Shown: positions 35,057-47,486 of the stretch, one piece after another
Numbering within the stretch: the stretch's first letter is position 1
How the letters are laid out: the number at the start of each line of letters is the position of its first letter
From: Pomphorhynchus laevis
Lineage: Eukaryota > Acanthocephala > Palaeacanthocephala > Echinorhynchida > Pomphorhynchidae
Assembly: GCA_012934845.2 (NCBI GenBank)
Contig: WNNJ02001558.1
Coordinates: 1-64,000, forward strand
Length of the DNA stretch: 64,000 bases
Reading direction: 5' to 3'
The notes under the pieces: model-generated
The model's database searches: none
The model's input: only the letters and a program-made list of their open reading frames with translations
Told to the model about the DNA's origin: nothing
Position numbers and translations under genes: made by a program

Positions 35057-36549
35057 TTTTATTAAACTTTATGTTTATTTAACTAAATTTGGTTTTTGAC
35101 TTCTTTTTTATTTAAATTTCTGTATCAACTGAAAAATTTTAAAATGTTTTTCGACATTAAATTGTAAATTATTTCGACTGTAAACTGTAAGTTGTTAATC
35201 GATGAGACAAAATTTACAATTCGTTATATAATAACTTATTATCATACTAAAGTTACTAATTAATGACGAAAGCTTAAATACATCCAGGTTTAAAATTTTA
35301 AAAGATTATCTATTAGTTGACCTCTAATCATAATTCTGAAACAACGACTTTTTCTTATTTGTTAATTAAAAAAAATTAACTGATAAATAAGAGATATTTA
35401 TAGTAACATGCATTACTAGGTCTTTTAAACGTGATCACGAGAACAGTTAACATTTTAAAGTGCAAGCTGCTTTACGCAGCTTTTTTAATAAATAAATATT
35501 TATTTAAATTATTTGTCAGTTCTTATCAATTGTGTAATAAATAAAATACGATGCATTCTTATAAGGATTATACGTCAACAGGAGGAACTGATATGTTATC
35601 AAGTTTCAGCCACTATTCCTTTTCAACATAGCAGAGGGCTACATTAGATTACTTTTACATGCACCGCTTGTTCAATTACACTTAAATTATCGATTAAAAT
35701 GTCAAATTAAGATTCATATATTGAGTAGGCTGTTTAAAATAAAAATAATTACTAATGCTAAATCAATAAATAATAAAAAATTATTATATATGATAATATA
35801 TAAATATTTTAACACGCTGATATGTTTGGTTAAGCTACAGAACAGTTCCTCGTGATGACTTCTAATCGTAATTCTCATACATATTGTATTATATCTGTAA
35901 CTCGGTTCATAAAATCAGATAAGATAACTTAATCTGCATTTTTAAATTATAAATAAATTGAACATAATGATAAATAAAAATAAAAAAACTAAATAATAAC
36001 AAATAAGAAATTATCAAAAATTATTTTAAATAATTATGTTTTTTATAATTATTGATAAATTGAATTGTTAAAATTATTTGATTTTTAATTAAATCAGATC
36101 AGATATCTGATTCTACGTATTTTTAAAATATTTTACATAACTTTATAAATAATTCATTTATTTAATAAATTCTACATAAATAATTAACAATTATATAATA
36201 ATTTTTAGAATTTATATTTATATCAAATTAAAATCGAAATTTAAAATAAAAGTCAATTTTTATGAATTGACTAATAAATATTATACGATGGATTTATCAG
36301 AAAAGATATTATATGTCATTAAGAAGAACTACTATTTTATCAGGTTTGGTTCCTCGAAATTCTTTAGTGATCTACAACCACAATATGGTAGTAATTAGGT
36401 ACGAATAGAAATGTAGCGAAATAAAGACATGTTTTGATACGACATTTTGATACGACATTTTAAATAATTTAATTGGTATATTTTAAGATAGTTAACAATA
36501 AAAACAAAATCAAACAGCAAATAGTAAGTTATAAATAAATAAAAAAAAT

Positions 36550-39500
36550 TAAAAAAAGGATTTATTTTGACGTGGCAAATGCGTGCCAGCGCACGCTTAC
36601 ATGACCACAACAAAACAAGACTGTGAATCAGGTGTCGAGAAGGTGTGAACGGACGAGTTGTTTGAATGTGATAAAGGAGGGAGCGCGGCGGACGTCGAGA
36701 GGAATTTGATTCCAGGCGAGTGAGGCGGCGAAGAGGAAGGATCGGAGACCGTAGTTGTTGGAGTAATTAGGAACGTGGAGTAAGAGGGTATGACAGGAAC
36801 AAAGCGATAGCGAGGTGGGGCGAGTATCGTCTAAGAAAGGAAGGTTGATGAACGATGGGGAGCCGACAGCGATGAGACGAAATGTAACGAGAAGAAGGCG
36901 GAGTTTGATGCGGATGTGGATTGTGGGCCAGGAGAGTTAGGCAAGATATGTGGATGTGTGGTCGAAGCGACTGAGACGAAAGAGCACTTGAATGTCGGTG
37001 TTGATTATTCGTTGTAGGGGTAGGATGATGGATTTTGGAGAATTGGCGAAAAGGCTGAGGCAGTAATCGATTTTAGGGAAAAGAAGCGATGAAAGAAGAG
37101 ACATACAAGAACGTAAGTCGATAAGGGGGCGGATACGGCGGATGTCACGAAGAATTAAGTTAGACGAGCGGACCTTGTCACGGACGAAGGGTTTAAGGGA
37201 AAGGGTGATCATCGAAATGGAAGCCTAAGAAAGTGAGATTGTGGACTATAGAGATGATTGTAGAGGCAAAAGAAACAATGGGAGGAGATATGTTTGGTTT
37301 ACGGGGAAGAATCCACATTATTTTGGACTTTTCGAGGTTTAGAACGAGATGGAGATTGGAGAGACGTATGTAGATAGAAGAAAGACAGTTGGAGGCAGAA
37401 ATGCCGATATCGTGTATGCGATGTGCGGGTGCATGAGCATAGATTAGAATGTCATCAACGTATTGCATGACGTTAAAGGAGTAAGGATTGATAAATGGAG
37501 AGAGATCGCCAAGCAAAAGAGAGGAAAGCAGGGGACCTAGGACTGAACCTTGTGGAGCCCCGCAAAAAATAGGGATGGGAGGGGAGGATGATGAATTAGA
37601 ACAGACGCGAAAGGAACGGTCGGATAGATATGAGGCGAACCAAGCTACGGAGGAGGAAGAAAAGCCGTAATCATAACGAAGGCGAGAAAGGAGGACGGAG
37701 TGGTCGACAATGTCGAATGCGGAGGAGAGGTCGAGGAAGATGAGAACACTATATAGAGCCTTGTCTCGAGAAATGAGTAAGTCGTTGTACACTTTTATGC
37801 ATGCGATTTCTGTCGAGTGATTAGAGCGGAAAGCGGATTGGAAAGGAGGGTACATATTGGATGAGGAGAGATAAGCGTTGATTTGTATTAAGATGAGGCG
37901 TTCTAAGAGCTTTGAAAGAGTAGGGAGTAGTGAAATGAAGCGATAGCTAGAAGGAAGGGAGGGGTCGAGCGATTGTTTCTTAATGAGGGGACGAACGATT
38001 GCGGATTTCCAGTGTGAAGGGAAGATACGACTGCGGATGGACGAGTTAAACAAGGTTGTGAGAAATGGGGATATCGATGAGCATATAGATTTTAATATGT
38101 GGGTAGGCAGGGGATCGGCGGGTGAGGTTTTGTTGGGCAAGGACATGAGGACAGATGATATTTCTGTAGGTGAGACAGGGAGAAGATGAAAGAGTTCCGG
38201 AAGGATGAGGCTAGGCGGGGCAGAGTGGGATAGGATGGAGACCGGGGTGTGAGAGAGCAACGTGGATACTTTAGTCTGGAGAAATGACGAATAATCATTG
38301 GCATTGATGTTGCACGGCGAAGAGGAGCGAGCAAGGATTGAGTTAAAAGTATGCCAGAGAGTCTTAGAGTTGAATGAAGTGATGATTTTATGCTGCTAGA
38401 AGGGGTTGCATTTGGTACGTAGTAGGATGAGATGATACAGGCGAAGAGCAAGATAGGAATCACGGAAAGACGGAGTGATCGAGCGGAATCACGTCTGACA
38501 GAGCGTTGATAGACTCGAAAAGCATGGCGGAGTCGACGCTTAGATAGTAGGCATTGGATGTCAAACCATGGGGCACGGTGTAAGCGCGGTTTGGGTGAGA
38601 CTTGAAGTGCAAGAGAATATCGAGAATGGATGTGAGTTCAGAGTCGAAATGAAAGGCGAAATCGTGAGGAGATGAATATGTTATTGTTGGTAATGATAGA
38701 GACGATTTGAGTAAGGCAGAGCGGAGAAGGGAGAGGTCAAGATTTCTCCAAGGGCGACGTAGGATTGTAGGTGTGTGATGAGGGGTGTTGTTGCGAGTGA
38801 GATCAAGGGTGATAAGAAAGTGATCGGATAGAACAGGATCAGAGATGGACAGTGAGGTGTGGGCAGCAAAATGATCGGGGACAGCGATAATGTCGAGTGC
38901 CCCACCAAGTATATGTGTGGTGACAGTGGAGATTAGTTTGAAATTGTAGTTGGGTAGAATGTTGATGAACCGGATGGAATCTGTGAAAGAGGGGCGGTCT
39001 AGGCGGATATTGAAGTCGCCTAGAACGATTGAAGGGATTGAGGTCAAAAAACAATGAGAAAGTAGGTCAGCGAGTTCGGTAAAAAACAAGGCAGTAGGAG
39101 CTGATGAACCAGGACGGTATACAATGGCGAGATCTAGAGTGATCGGGTTAGAATAACGACAAGTGAGCAATTCAAAAGAGCAAGGACTGAAAGGGGGATT
39201 GATTTTGCGAAGAGACGCGGGGTGACGCGCGAATGCGACGATGTTGCCATGATTAGAGAATTTAGAAGGGCATGAGCTGAGAGGGCGGGCGGATTCGACT
39301 AGGGAGCAACCGGTAGAGAGCAGACGGCGAATGGAAAGGTCGTCGGAATCTGAGTGCCAGGATTCGTTGAGCCAGAAGAGATCGAAGGATTGCTTGGTGA
39401 ATACGTTGAGGATAAGATCGGATTTATTGAGAATAGATCTAGTGTTGAGGAGACCGAGGCGGAAACCGTGTGCTGTGGCGAAAGAGTCTAGTGGAGAAGA

Positions 39501-40190
39501 CACATAGGAAAGATAGAGCGCCATCGAATTTTTGGACGGGTGTGAACAACTTGAAAATTTCCGTCTATGTTTCGGATGGAGAGTGATGTTTCGCCGTTTT
39601 CCTCGCGACGGCGTTTTTCGATGCGGGCTGAAGAGATTTGAGCGATTTCAGAAGGGGCGCGATCGGGGAAAATTCGAGTGGTTGAAGATGACATGAGTTT
39701 GAATCGTTGAGAGAGGACAGAAGACGCGTGAGAGCGATGCTTGAAAACAATTTTTATGAGAGGGGGCTGGGAAGGATTAGATTGAGAAGATTTCTTTAGA
39801 CGGATGAATGCGACAGGAGAAATGTCCTTGAAAAAGGATGGTTTATCCGAAGGAACAATAGACGAGAGGATTGATCTGAAGGCGGAAACATCGTGGTCCA
39901 GACGTTCTTGTGGAGATAAGGATTTAGAAGGCGTGATATTAGTAATAATGACGCAACGTGCGCGAGAAGCAAAGCGCTTCCGTAAAGGAGGACGAATGAC
40001 GTGAGTAGGTGAGATCACGATAGAAGAGCTGTCAGTTGATGATTTGGAGGGATTTGGTTTGTCGAAGGGAGACAGAGGATAATGATTATAAAGAGGGTGG
40101 CAAGCGATGTGAGGAAAGGTTATGAGTGGAAGGATAGTGGAGGTTGGTGGAGGTGATTTTGATTGATAGATGCAAAATTATATGGGACCT
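36550..40190 (-). mobile_element. CR1-like LINE, copy B (inverted relative to copy A)
   Basis: Minus strand. ORF1 C-terminal part 39488-40018. ORF2 lies in pieces at 38460-39524 (endonuclease: LLNTRSIL, GDFNIRLD, SDHFLI), 37193-38260 (RT: SAFDIVDH, GAPQGSVLGPLLS, MQYVDDILIY) and 36937-37212. Motif C has Val for Ala, and the two Asp are kept. The 3' end is near 36590 (GTGGCAAATGCGTGCC on plus). About three frame changes. A few percent diverged from copy A. Confidence 0.85.
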
Positions 40191-41282
40191 TTGAAGGAAG
40201 CATTACTGTTTGAAAATCTGTTTTTTTTATTATTAGAAAGCAGTATATCTAGTATGTTTTTAAATCTTGTCTTTTTTATCTAAAAAAGTTTGAAAAAACT
40301 TTTTTCTCAAACTTTTTTTCTTAAAAAATGTTTGAGAAATAATTAGCATACAATCGTCGCATCACTCCGCTCGCAGACAGAAATATATCTATAAAATAAA
40401 TCATACAAACTTTGAACTGTCAATTCAAAGTCGCAAGTAAAAATAAACCCGTCACGTAGAACATGCGGAGTTTGTCCTATATGTCATCTTACTTTTCATC
40501 TAACAGTTTTCGTACTGCTTTATAAACACGGCAAATAACGGAACTGTACAGGGTCAGGTGCCCCACCTCTCGAATTTCGTCACCTCGACATGCAAGTTAC
40601 GGACAGCCATCCTGATTTAAATGATACATCTCCATTTAATGTCACATTTAACGATAAGATATCACCAGTTTTTAATTCCCGCCACCTAGTCATATCACGA
40701 ATTCCCCGTAGAGCACGAAACACAATAGCAACCACACTTGTCTGTGTACTTCACGCAATCAACACGGATTTTACAAACGAGTCGAATAAGGTCGCCCTGT
40801 TCTTTTTTGCCAGATCGTGTCTGAATGTCACCACAAGAAGGTCGAACTGTACCTACGGTTCCAGCCTGACCACAAAAATAAAAAAGGTATCTTTGTCATT
40901 TGAAACATCTTCTCTATCGCTGCCTGCCGAAACAGAGCACGGCAAAAATACGAAAGTCGCAAGTCGACGGTTGATTCCATCACAATATCCGCAGAAGATT
41001 ACGCTCGCTTCATAACTAGGAAACTGTAAGAATGTAACGTAAGAGCAGCAATCCGCATAGCCTTAAATGACGAAAAGTTTGCTACATTCACCGCGGAAAT
41101 GCACATAAAGCACCGAATTTGATGCGAACTCGAAATTCACGAGCAAAGCGTATCTGATCATCTTGCCCCGTTAAGAACCTACAAGAAAGACGTAGTCGTG
41201 GAAATAAAATCGTTCATTTACGGCACCGCCAGATGCTTCAATGAAATGCGACCTCGTCACATACAAGACTTGATAGGACTAG
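40191..41282 (+). mobile_element. RLE-type retroelement, 5' part (inverted copy)
   Basis: Plus strand: leader, then a 141-codon frame at 40590-41015 nearly identical to the one at 28045-28470, then the KDVVVEIKSFIYGTARCFNE region. Cut at 41282, where CR1 copy C begins. Confidence 0.75.
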
Positions 41283-42490
41283 AATGGAAAGGTCGTCGGA
41301 ATCTGAGTGCCAGGATTCGTTGAGCCAGAAGAGATCGAAGGATTGCTTGGTGAATACGTTGAGGATAAGATCGGATTTATTGAGAATAGATCTAGTGTTG
41401 AGGAGACCGAGGCGGAAACCGTGTGTTGTGGCGAAAAAGTATAGTGGAGAAGACACATAGGAGAGATAGAGCGCCATCGATTTTTTGGACGGGTGTGGAC
41501 AACTTGAAATTTTCCGTCTATGTTTCAGATGGGGAGTGATGTTTCTCCGTTTTCTTCGCGACGGCGTTTTTCGATGCGGGCTGAAGAGATTTGAGCGATT
41601 TCAGAATGGGCGCGATCGGGGAAAATTCGAGTGGTTGAAGATGACATGAGTTTGAATCGTTGAGAGAGGTCAGATGACGCGTGAGAGCGATGGTTGAAAA
41701 CAATTTTTAGGAGAGGGGGCTGGGAAGGATTAGATTTAGAAGATTTGTTTAGACGGAGGAATGTGACAGGAGAAATGTCCTTGAAAAATGTTGGTTTATC
41801 CGTAGGGACAATAGACGAGAGGATTGATCTGAAGGCGGAAACATCGTGGTCTAGACTTGCTTGTGGAGATAAGGAGTTAGAAGGCGTGATATTAGTGACA
41901 ATGACGCAACGATCGCGAGAATGAAAGCGCTTCCGTAAAAGAGGACGACTGACCTGAGTTGGTGAGATCACGATAGAAGAGCTGTCAGTTGATGATTTGG
42001 AGGGATTTGGTTTGTCGAAGGGAGACAGAGGATAATGATTATAAAGAGGGTGGCAAGCGATGTGAGGAAAGGTTATGAGTGGAAGGATAGTGGAGGTTGG
42101 TTGAGGTGATTTTGATTGATGGATGCAAGGTATTGAGAAACGAGACAGGAAGAACGGGACGTGGGGTGTCGGGGAGTGAAAATACATTAGTTGTAACAAT
42201 TTGCGACTCCTTCACTGTCTCAGTAGATTTATCAGAAATTTGAGAAATTTGATCATGCTGCGATGCCATTTCCAATTGCTCTAAGCGTTTTATTAACAAG
42301 TTAATTTGTTTCGCCGCACAGAATCCGCAGTAGAACGGTGGCCCGCCACAAGTTTCCTGACCCAAAGCACAATTATGTGTTACTGATTTCCAGATTTGAC
42401 AGCTGCTAGCGGAGCATTCCACTTGTATGTTCTCGAGCTTGCCGGTTTTATCGGTATCAACAGAGATGGCTTGCTTGGCTTTTGGTAGAT
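41283..42490 (-). mobile_element. CR1-like LINE, copy C (5' part with complete ORF1 start)
   Basis: Minus strand. The ORF1 N-terminal region (42039-42480) has CSASSCQIWKSVTHNC, then CGGPPFYCGFCAAK, a PHD-like zinc finger, then a coiled-coil-like QINLLIKRLEQLEM. The Ser/Pro-rich middle and RRM-like part follow (41525-42199), then the ORF2 start and ~65 codons of endonuclease (41283-41477), where the element is cut. This is the only copy here that shows the ORF1 zinc finger clearly. Confidence 0.75.
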
Positions 42491-42870
42491 TTTTCTTCTA
42501 GGCTCCCATTAACTGTAGTTTGCAATAGTTTACAATTTTTAAAACTGCGCTCCTTGTCTACAAAAATGCTCTTTGTATATAAAATAGGTTTAGGTTCTTC
42601 TTCTGATGTTCTTCAGTTGTACTATATGTTTATTGTATTTTTTTTATCTCAAACTTTTTTTTATTTTTTATTTTTTTATTTTTTTCTTCTTGGCTCCCAT
42701 TAATTGTAGGTTGCAATAGTTTACAATTTTTGAAACTGCCCTCATGGTCTACAAAAATGCTCTTTGTATATAAAATAGGTTTAGGTTCTTCTTCTTTTGT
42801 TCTTCAGTTGTACTGTATTTTTATTTTATCTCAAACTTTTTTTTTTATTTTTTTTATTTTTTTTAAAAGA
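42491..42870 (-). repeat. Two 191-bp direct repeats upstream of CR1 copy C
   Basis: GGCTCCCATTAA, TGCAATAGTTTACAATTTT and AAATAGGTTTAGGTTCTTC recur 191 bp apart (42501 and 42692). Both lie 5' of ORF1 in element orientation, like 5' UTR monomers. Confidence 0.8.
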
Positions 42871-44574
42871 AACATATTTTTGCATGAGCATTGATTCATA
42901 CAATATAATATAAAATATAATACATTAAATATGAAATTTTAAGAGTTGCAACTATTTGTAAGGATATTGGTTTTCTTCAATATCATTAAAATAATTTAAT
43001 AGATGCATATTTAAACTAGGTTACTATAAAAATATCATCAAACAGAAAATAGTAAAATATATAAATCAACACAATAATATTAAAAATAAAGTTAAAATCA
43101 TTAGCGGAAAATTTTTATAGATGGATAATAAATAATATACTCTGTATTAGAAAATAATACTAGATAAACAAATTTCATCGGAGTAAATAGATCATTAACA
43201 TGCATTTGGAACCGTTGTTATGTAAGGTCGAGGAATAGGGGCCGAAATTTAACGGCATAGCAGTTCCTCTCGATGACCTCTAATCCTTATTCTACCACAA
43301 CGTTTGTTATTTATTAATCAATTTATAAAAATTGACTTTAAATTAAATTTTAACTTGATATTAAATCTTATTACAATTGTTTATTATTTAAAATTGTAAT
43401 ATAATATAAAATGCGAGTGCTAATAATCTGATCTGATTCATTTAGATTCTTAAAATATGCAATGTATTGATCGTGTTAACTCGATGATATGGAATAATAC
43501 AATAAAATTTAATGCTAATGCTTATTTTATTTAATGCTTTTGTTTTCTAAAAACAGTCTTTTTAATATTTAATGTTTTTTATTTTAATTGTTGTAAAATC
43601 TTATAACAATTCTTTATAATTATATATTATTTATTTTTTAAATTTTGATCTAGCATTATTATTGTTAAATTGTATTTCATTTAAAAAATAATTTTATATA
43701 TAATTATAATTTTTTAATAATCACTTACTTATCTGTATTATCTTCTCAAACACTCACGACCGTAGGTTCAAAGGAATGTGAGCCCCCAACCGCACCAGCG
43801 CGTCGCCTTCCGATTGAACCATTCGGGGTATCTAACACCTAATAGTTCTGTCCAGGCGGACTATGGTCGATAATCTTGAGATGATGAACTTAAGAAACCT
43901 TTGTCTTTGCTCTATGCGACTTCCTCTAAAAAAGAAAACTAATCCCGAGATAGGTTAAGTACTCCATTAAATTAGAAAACCCAAGTGCTTGGGTTTTTCA
44001 ATTTAATGACAGATGTTAGTACCGCTTCAAAGCATTCCTAGCTATGTTCATAATACGTTTAAGTCTATCCAGGTAAGCTTTCGCCGACCAATTCACTAAA
44101 ATAGTGAACCCTAAATCTTTTACTCGACTCGTTAAGATGGGTAGTGGTCCAGGCTGCAAAATGGAGGAGAATACATGGAGTGCAAGTCTCTAAAGCTTCT
44201 TTTTGGTCGCAGTGGCACCATGAGATTTAAGATATTTCTACTATATAAGATAGTAGAAAGTGGGGAACATTAAGGCACACCTGTTATAGGGTAGAACTTA
44301 GGTGCATTAGGGTTGTCTTCAGAATATAACTGCTTGGTATTCAGCAATACCACCACCGTGTTAATAATTCTCGCAGGCAACACGTGGTTTTTGAGAGAGG
44401 AGATCACGAAGGGAACAGAAATTCTGTCAAATGCAGCAGAAAAATCAAGAAAAACAGTTACAGCAAGCTATTAAAAATTATCCTGACAAAACTTATGCAC
44501 TTCACCAATTGTTGAATCAAACGAGCGTCCTTTGACAAACCCATAAAAACTTGGTAGAATTAAATTACGCCTAC
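42866..44574 (-). repeat. Inverted unit, second part
   Basis: Matches unit ~3875 down to 3640, then ~2510 down to 1014, in reverse. It holds a PLE thumb remnant (42885-43140, plus), the terminal box (43200-43340), the 42-nt hairpin (43966-44007) and the 3' part of the LINE RT remnant. Like 22213-24330 it lacks the extra 1.1 kb of the tandem copies. Confidence 0.88.
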
Positions 44575-46260
44575 CACAAATTTATTGTATCTCGTCTGTT
44601 CGTATCCCTGAGCTCTTTCATCTACTTGCGGTATCTGAAGATGAGTTATCTTGCCTTCTTATTTCGTTAACTTGTAAGTCCTCTCCTGCCGATCCCATCC
44701 CTACTCGAATTCTCAAATTGTTGTCAACAGACTTCACACCTTTCCTTACCAGCCTCTTTAACTCGTCAATAGTGAATGGAATATTTCCTGTCCTTTGGAA
44801 AACGTCCATTGTTCGTCCCCTACTTAAAAAGCCCTCTCTTGACCCCTCTCTTCCTTTATCTTATCGTCCAATATCAATTCTACCAACCTTATCTAAAATT
44901 CTTGAACACCTTGTCTTAGATCAGATAAACAAGTATCTCTCTTCATCGCAGCTCTACCCTTCTTTTCAATCTGCTTTCCGCTCCAATTATTCCACCGAAC
45001 TAGCATGTCATAAAGTATTTTCTGATCTGCTCTCCGCTCGTGACAAAGGACTGTGGAGTGTGGTAATATCGCTCGATCTTTCATCTGCATTCGACATTGT
45101 CGATCACGAAATCCTTCATTTTCGTCTTCGCTATCACTATGGTTTCTCTTCGTCCACCTTGGCTTGGTTCTCTTCGTATCTCTCCGATCGATCATTTTCC
45201 GTTCATTTTAATTCGATGTGTTCTCCTCTATCTTCTCTCTCTTGTGGTGCACCTCAAGGTTCTGTACTTGGCCCTATTCTATTTACGCTTCTTCTTGGAT
45301 ATTTATCTTGTATAACTAGTAAATTTTGCTTCAGGGTAATGCAGTACGCTGATGATATACTTCTTTATTCTCATTCGTCTCCTCATTCCCTAAGCCAACT
45401 TTTCGTATCCGCATCTAATTGTCTTCGTGCTCTATCATAACATCTAATTTCTTTGCGCATGTCCCTAAATCCTACCAAATCTAAAGTGTTATAGATTTTT
45501 CCCTATACTGTTTCTGTTATTCCTCCACCTCTTTATCTTCAGACCACAATTATTCCTGCTGTAGATAAACTAGTATTTCTAGGTATTCACTTCGACAATA
45601 ACCTGCATCTCAATCCCTTCATTCGTGATAAAACTAGGTCTTCAAATATTCTTCTCCGTGATATTCGTCTCGTCATAAATTCTCTAGATTTTAGTTCATG
45701 TAAATATCTTATCTCATCCCTTATTTACCCGCGTATTGATTACTATCTTAGCCTTCTCGTCTTCTCTTCAAAGTCATCCCTTAAACCTCTTCAACGCCTC
45801 ATTAACACAGCGGTGCGCATCCTTTTTCGACTTCGTAAATTCGATCATATATCTTCCTATTTATCAAAACTTGGATGGCTAAGTATTGAACATCGCGTTC
45901 GTTTTCGTCTGTTTTGCCTGACTTATCGCCTTCTCCATTGTAATTCTCCTTCTTATCTTTATCTGCCAACTCTAAGTGAATCTCGATATCTTTCTACTCA
46001 CCTACGTTCCTGTGATTCTCTTCTGCTACACGTACCTATTCACTCAACCAACTTCGGCCGTCGATCCCTACATATCGCTGCTCCTCTCCTTTGGAATTCC
46101 TTACCTAATCATCTGCGATCATCATCCTCACTCCGATTTTTCAAAAAGCAGCTAAAATCGTTGCTACTAAACGATTAACGTTTTTTATTTTATCTGTTTC
46201 GCTGTTGTGGGTTTGTAGGCACACAGTTTGTGTGCATTTGCCACATTAAAAAACTTTCAA
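44575..46260 (+). mobile_element. CR1-like LINE, second subfamily, 5'-truncated
   Basis: RT from the fingers onward: FPVLWKTSIVRPLLKK, FQSAFRSNYSTEL, SAFDIVDHEI, GAPQGSVLGPILF, MQYADDILLYSH, FLGIHFDNN, then the C-terminal domain (45813-46178) to AAPLLWNSLPNHLRSS and LLND. Stops interrupt near 45438 and 45491. The 3' end reads TGTGTGCATTTGCCACATTAAA. It is inserted in the LINE RT remnant of the unit. The uninterrupted site (CCTACATAAATG in reverse) is seen in each tandem copy, so the ends are exact, with at most a 2-bp overlap. Confidence 0.88.
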
Positions 46261-46508
46261 ACATAAATGATCGCGGATTCTACGCGCAAGCGCTTTTTCG
46301 TAGATGGATATGAGGAAATTTTGAATCGTAATGGGTCGCAGGTCTTTTGGACATTAAATCGATTTTTTCTTTGATAAAAAAATATTCAACGACTGATGCC
46401 GGCTGCATCAAATGGTGATGCTAAGAGCATTGTGACAGCCACTTATCTACTTTGATCGGCTGTCAAAAGCTGACAAATTCGAGAAGAAAGTAGAGCGACG
46501 ATTTTGGG
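46261..46508 (-). repeat. Inverted unit, third part
   Basis: Matches unit ~1013 down to ~770 in reverse, ending in the middle of the hairpin cluster. More diverged than the other copies. Confidence 0.85.
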
Positions 46509-46648
46509 ACTAATTACCGAATTTCGTGAGCATATTACGCCAAGACATTGAGTCAATTTTAGTTCGTCCTGCACCTCTATTAGTTCGTTTGCAAGCCATA
46601 ACTATTTGATCTTCGTCTATTGAGGTGAATCGAATCGAGTGATGTAAG

Positions 46649-46677
46649 AGACAGTTAGAGAGACTCTCTAACTGTCT
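46649..46677. repeat. Perfect hairpin, 14-bp arms, 1-nt loop
   Basis: AGACAGTTAGAGAG (46649-46662), A, CTCTCTAACTGTCT (46664-46677). Confidence 0.95.
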
Positions 46678-46688
46678 TATTATAAATT

Positions 46689-46937
46689 ATGGCGTCATGT
46701 GATAAAATTCTTGACGCAGTGATCTCCAAGAGTAACGACGATCCAGCAGAGCATTTACCGTGAGTCAATCGACTTATATATTGTTTTTTCCAGTCGGGTA
46801 ATTTGGACCTTTGCTTGCCAAAATTTAAACTTTTTTGCAAAAAGTGGGCCTCGTCGAAAAGCTTAGAGAAGCGGGTTGGCGCCACAAAGACAATCGACGT
46901 TCAAGGGTTTTACGAATCAGTGCAAGTTTTCTTGTGA
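46689..46937 (+). other. Possible coding remnant of unknown family
   Basis: ATG with MASCDKILDAVISKSNDDP (46689-46759) reaches a GTGAGT. A separate open stretch (46794-46937) follows a TTTTTTCCAG and contains LPKFKLFCKKWASSKSLEK. The gap is only 34 bp and the phases do not agree, so it is not a supported two-exon gene. Function unknown. Confidence 0.25.
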
Positions 46938-47486
46938 GTATACGCTGGAGAACACATTGACAGAAGAATGTTGCTTATTTAAGTTTGTCTACATTTGCAC
47001 GATGATCGCGAGCTACCGCAGAATAGAAGGACGCAAGACATTCGATGAATTGTTGACTAACTTGGTATTGTGGTAACGTAAACAGATTCGGTTTCCATTG
47101 TAACTCAGTACTGTAATAATCATTTGGTGTTGACGATACAGCAACTCTTCTGATATTAATTGATTCACTGCTGATCATATCCAATCCAGTAACGTGACTT
47201 CGAGTAATAGTCGATTCAACCCCAGGACCACTTTCTGGTGTATTAATTAAAGTAAAAGTAGTTACATCATGCCGAGTTAAACTGTGTATGTTGGTCGACT
47301 GCACTGCTGAAATCCTTCTTGTACAATTTGGGGCTGAACAATTAACACAATTACTATGATTTCGTCACATATACAACCCTTACACTTAGCTGTGACAGAA
47401 TTGCAGTTGCAACATTTAGGAATTGAAGGTTTACCTCTAGGCATTGAACTCTGTATATTTTCTGGCTGTTGTGATTGTATGAACTC
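46938..47486. other. Unassigned sequence before the LINE insertion
   Basis: No supported gene. The minus strand has a Cys-rich stretch (CCNCNSVTAKCKGCICDE, near 47360-47420) inside a short frame. Near 47440-47480 a ~35-bp direct repeat (CTCTGTATATT-type) precedes the LINE. Confidence 0.35.

Larger units (their letters stand above)
32971..36532 (-). repeat. Inverted unit, first part (spans the tandem junction)
   Basis: Matches unit positions ~990 down to 1, then 6487 down to ~3945, in reverse. Because it crosses the junction of adjacent copies, it was copied from an array or a circular form, not from a single linear unit. It continues at 42866 after the CR1/RLE block. Confidence 0.9.

Noticed and set aside
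46655-46885. Minus-strand 76-codon ORF
   Set aside because: Antisense to a more convincing plus-strand open stretch and spanning a palindrome; no family resemblance.
46689-46937. Two-exon gene with GTGAGT and TTTTTTCCAG splice signals
   Set aside because: The intron would be only 34 bp and the reading phases of the two parts do not match; kept only as a low-confidence remnant.
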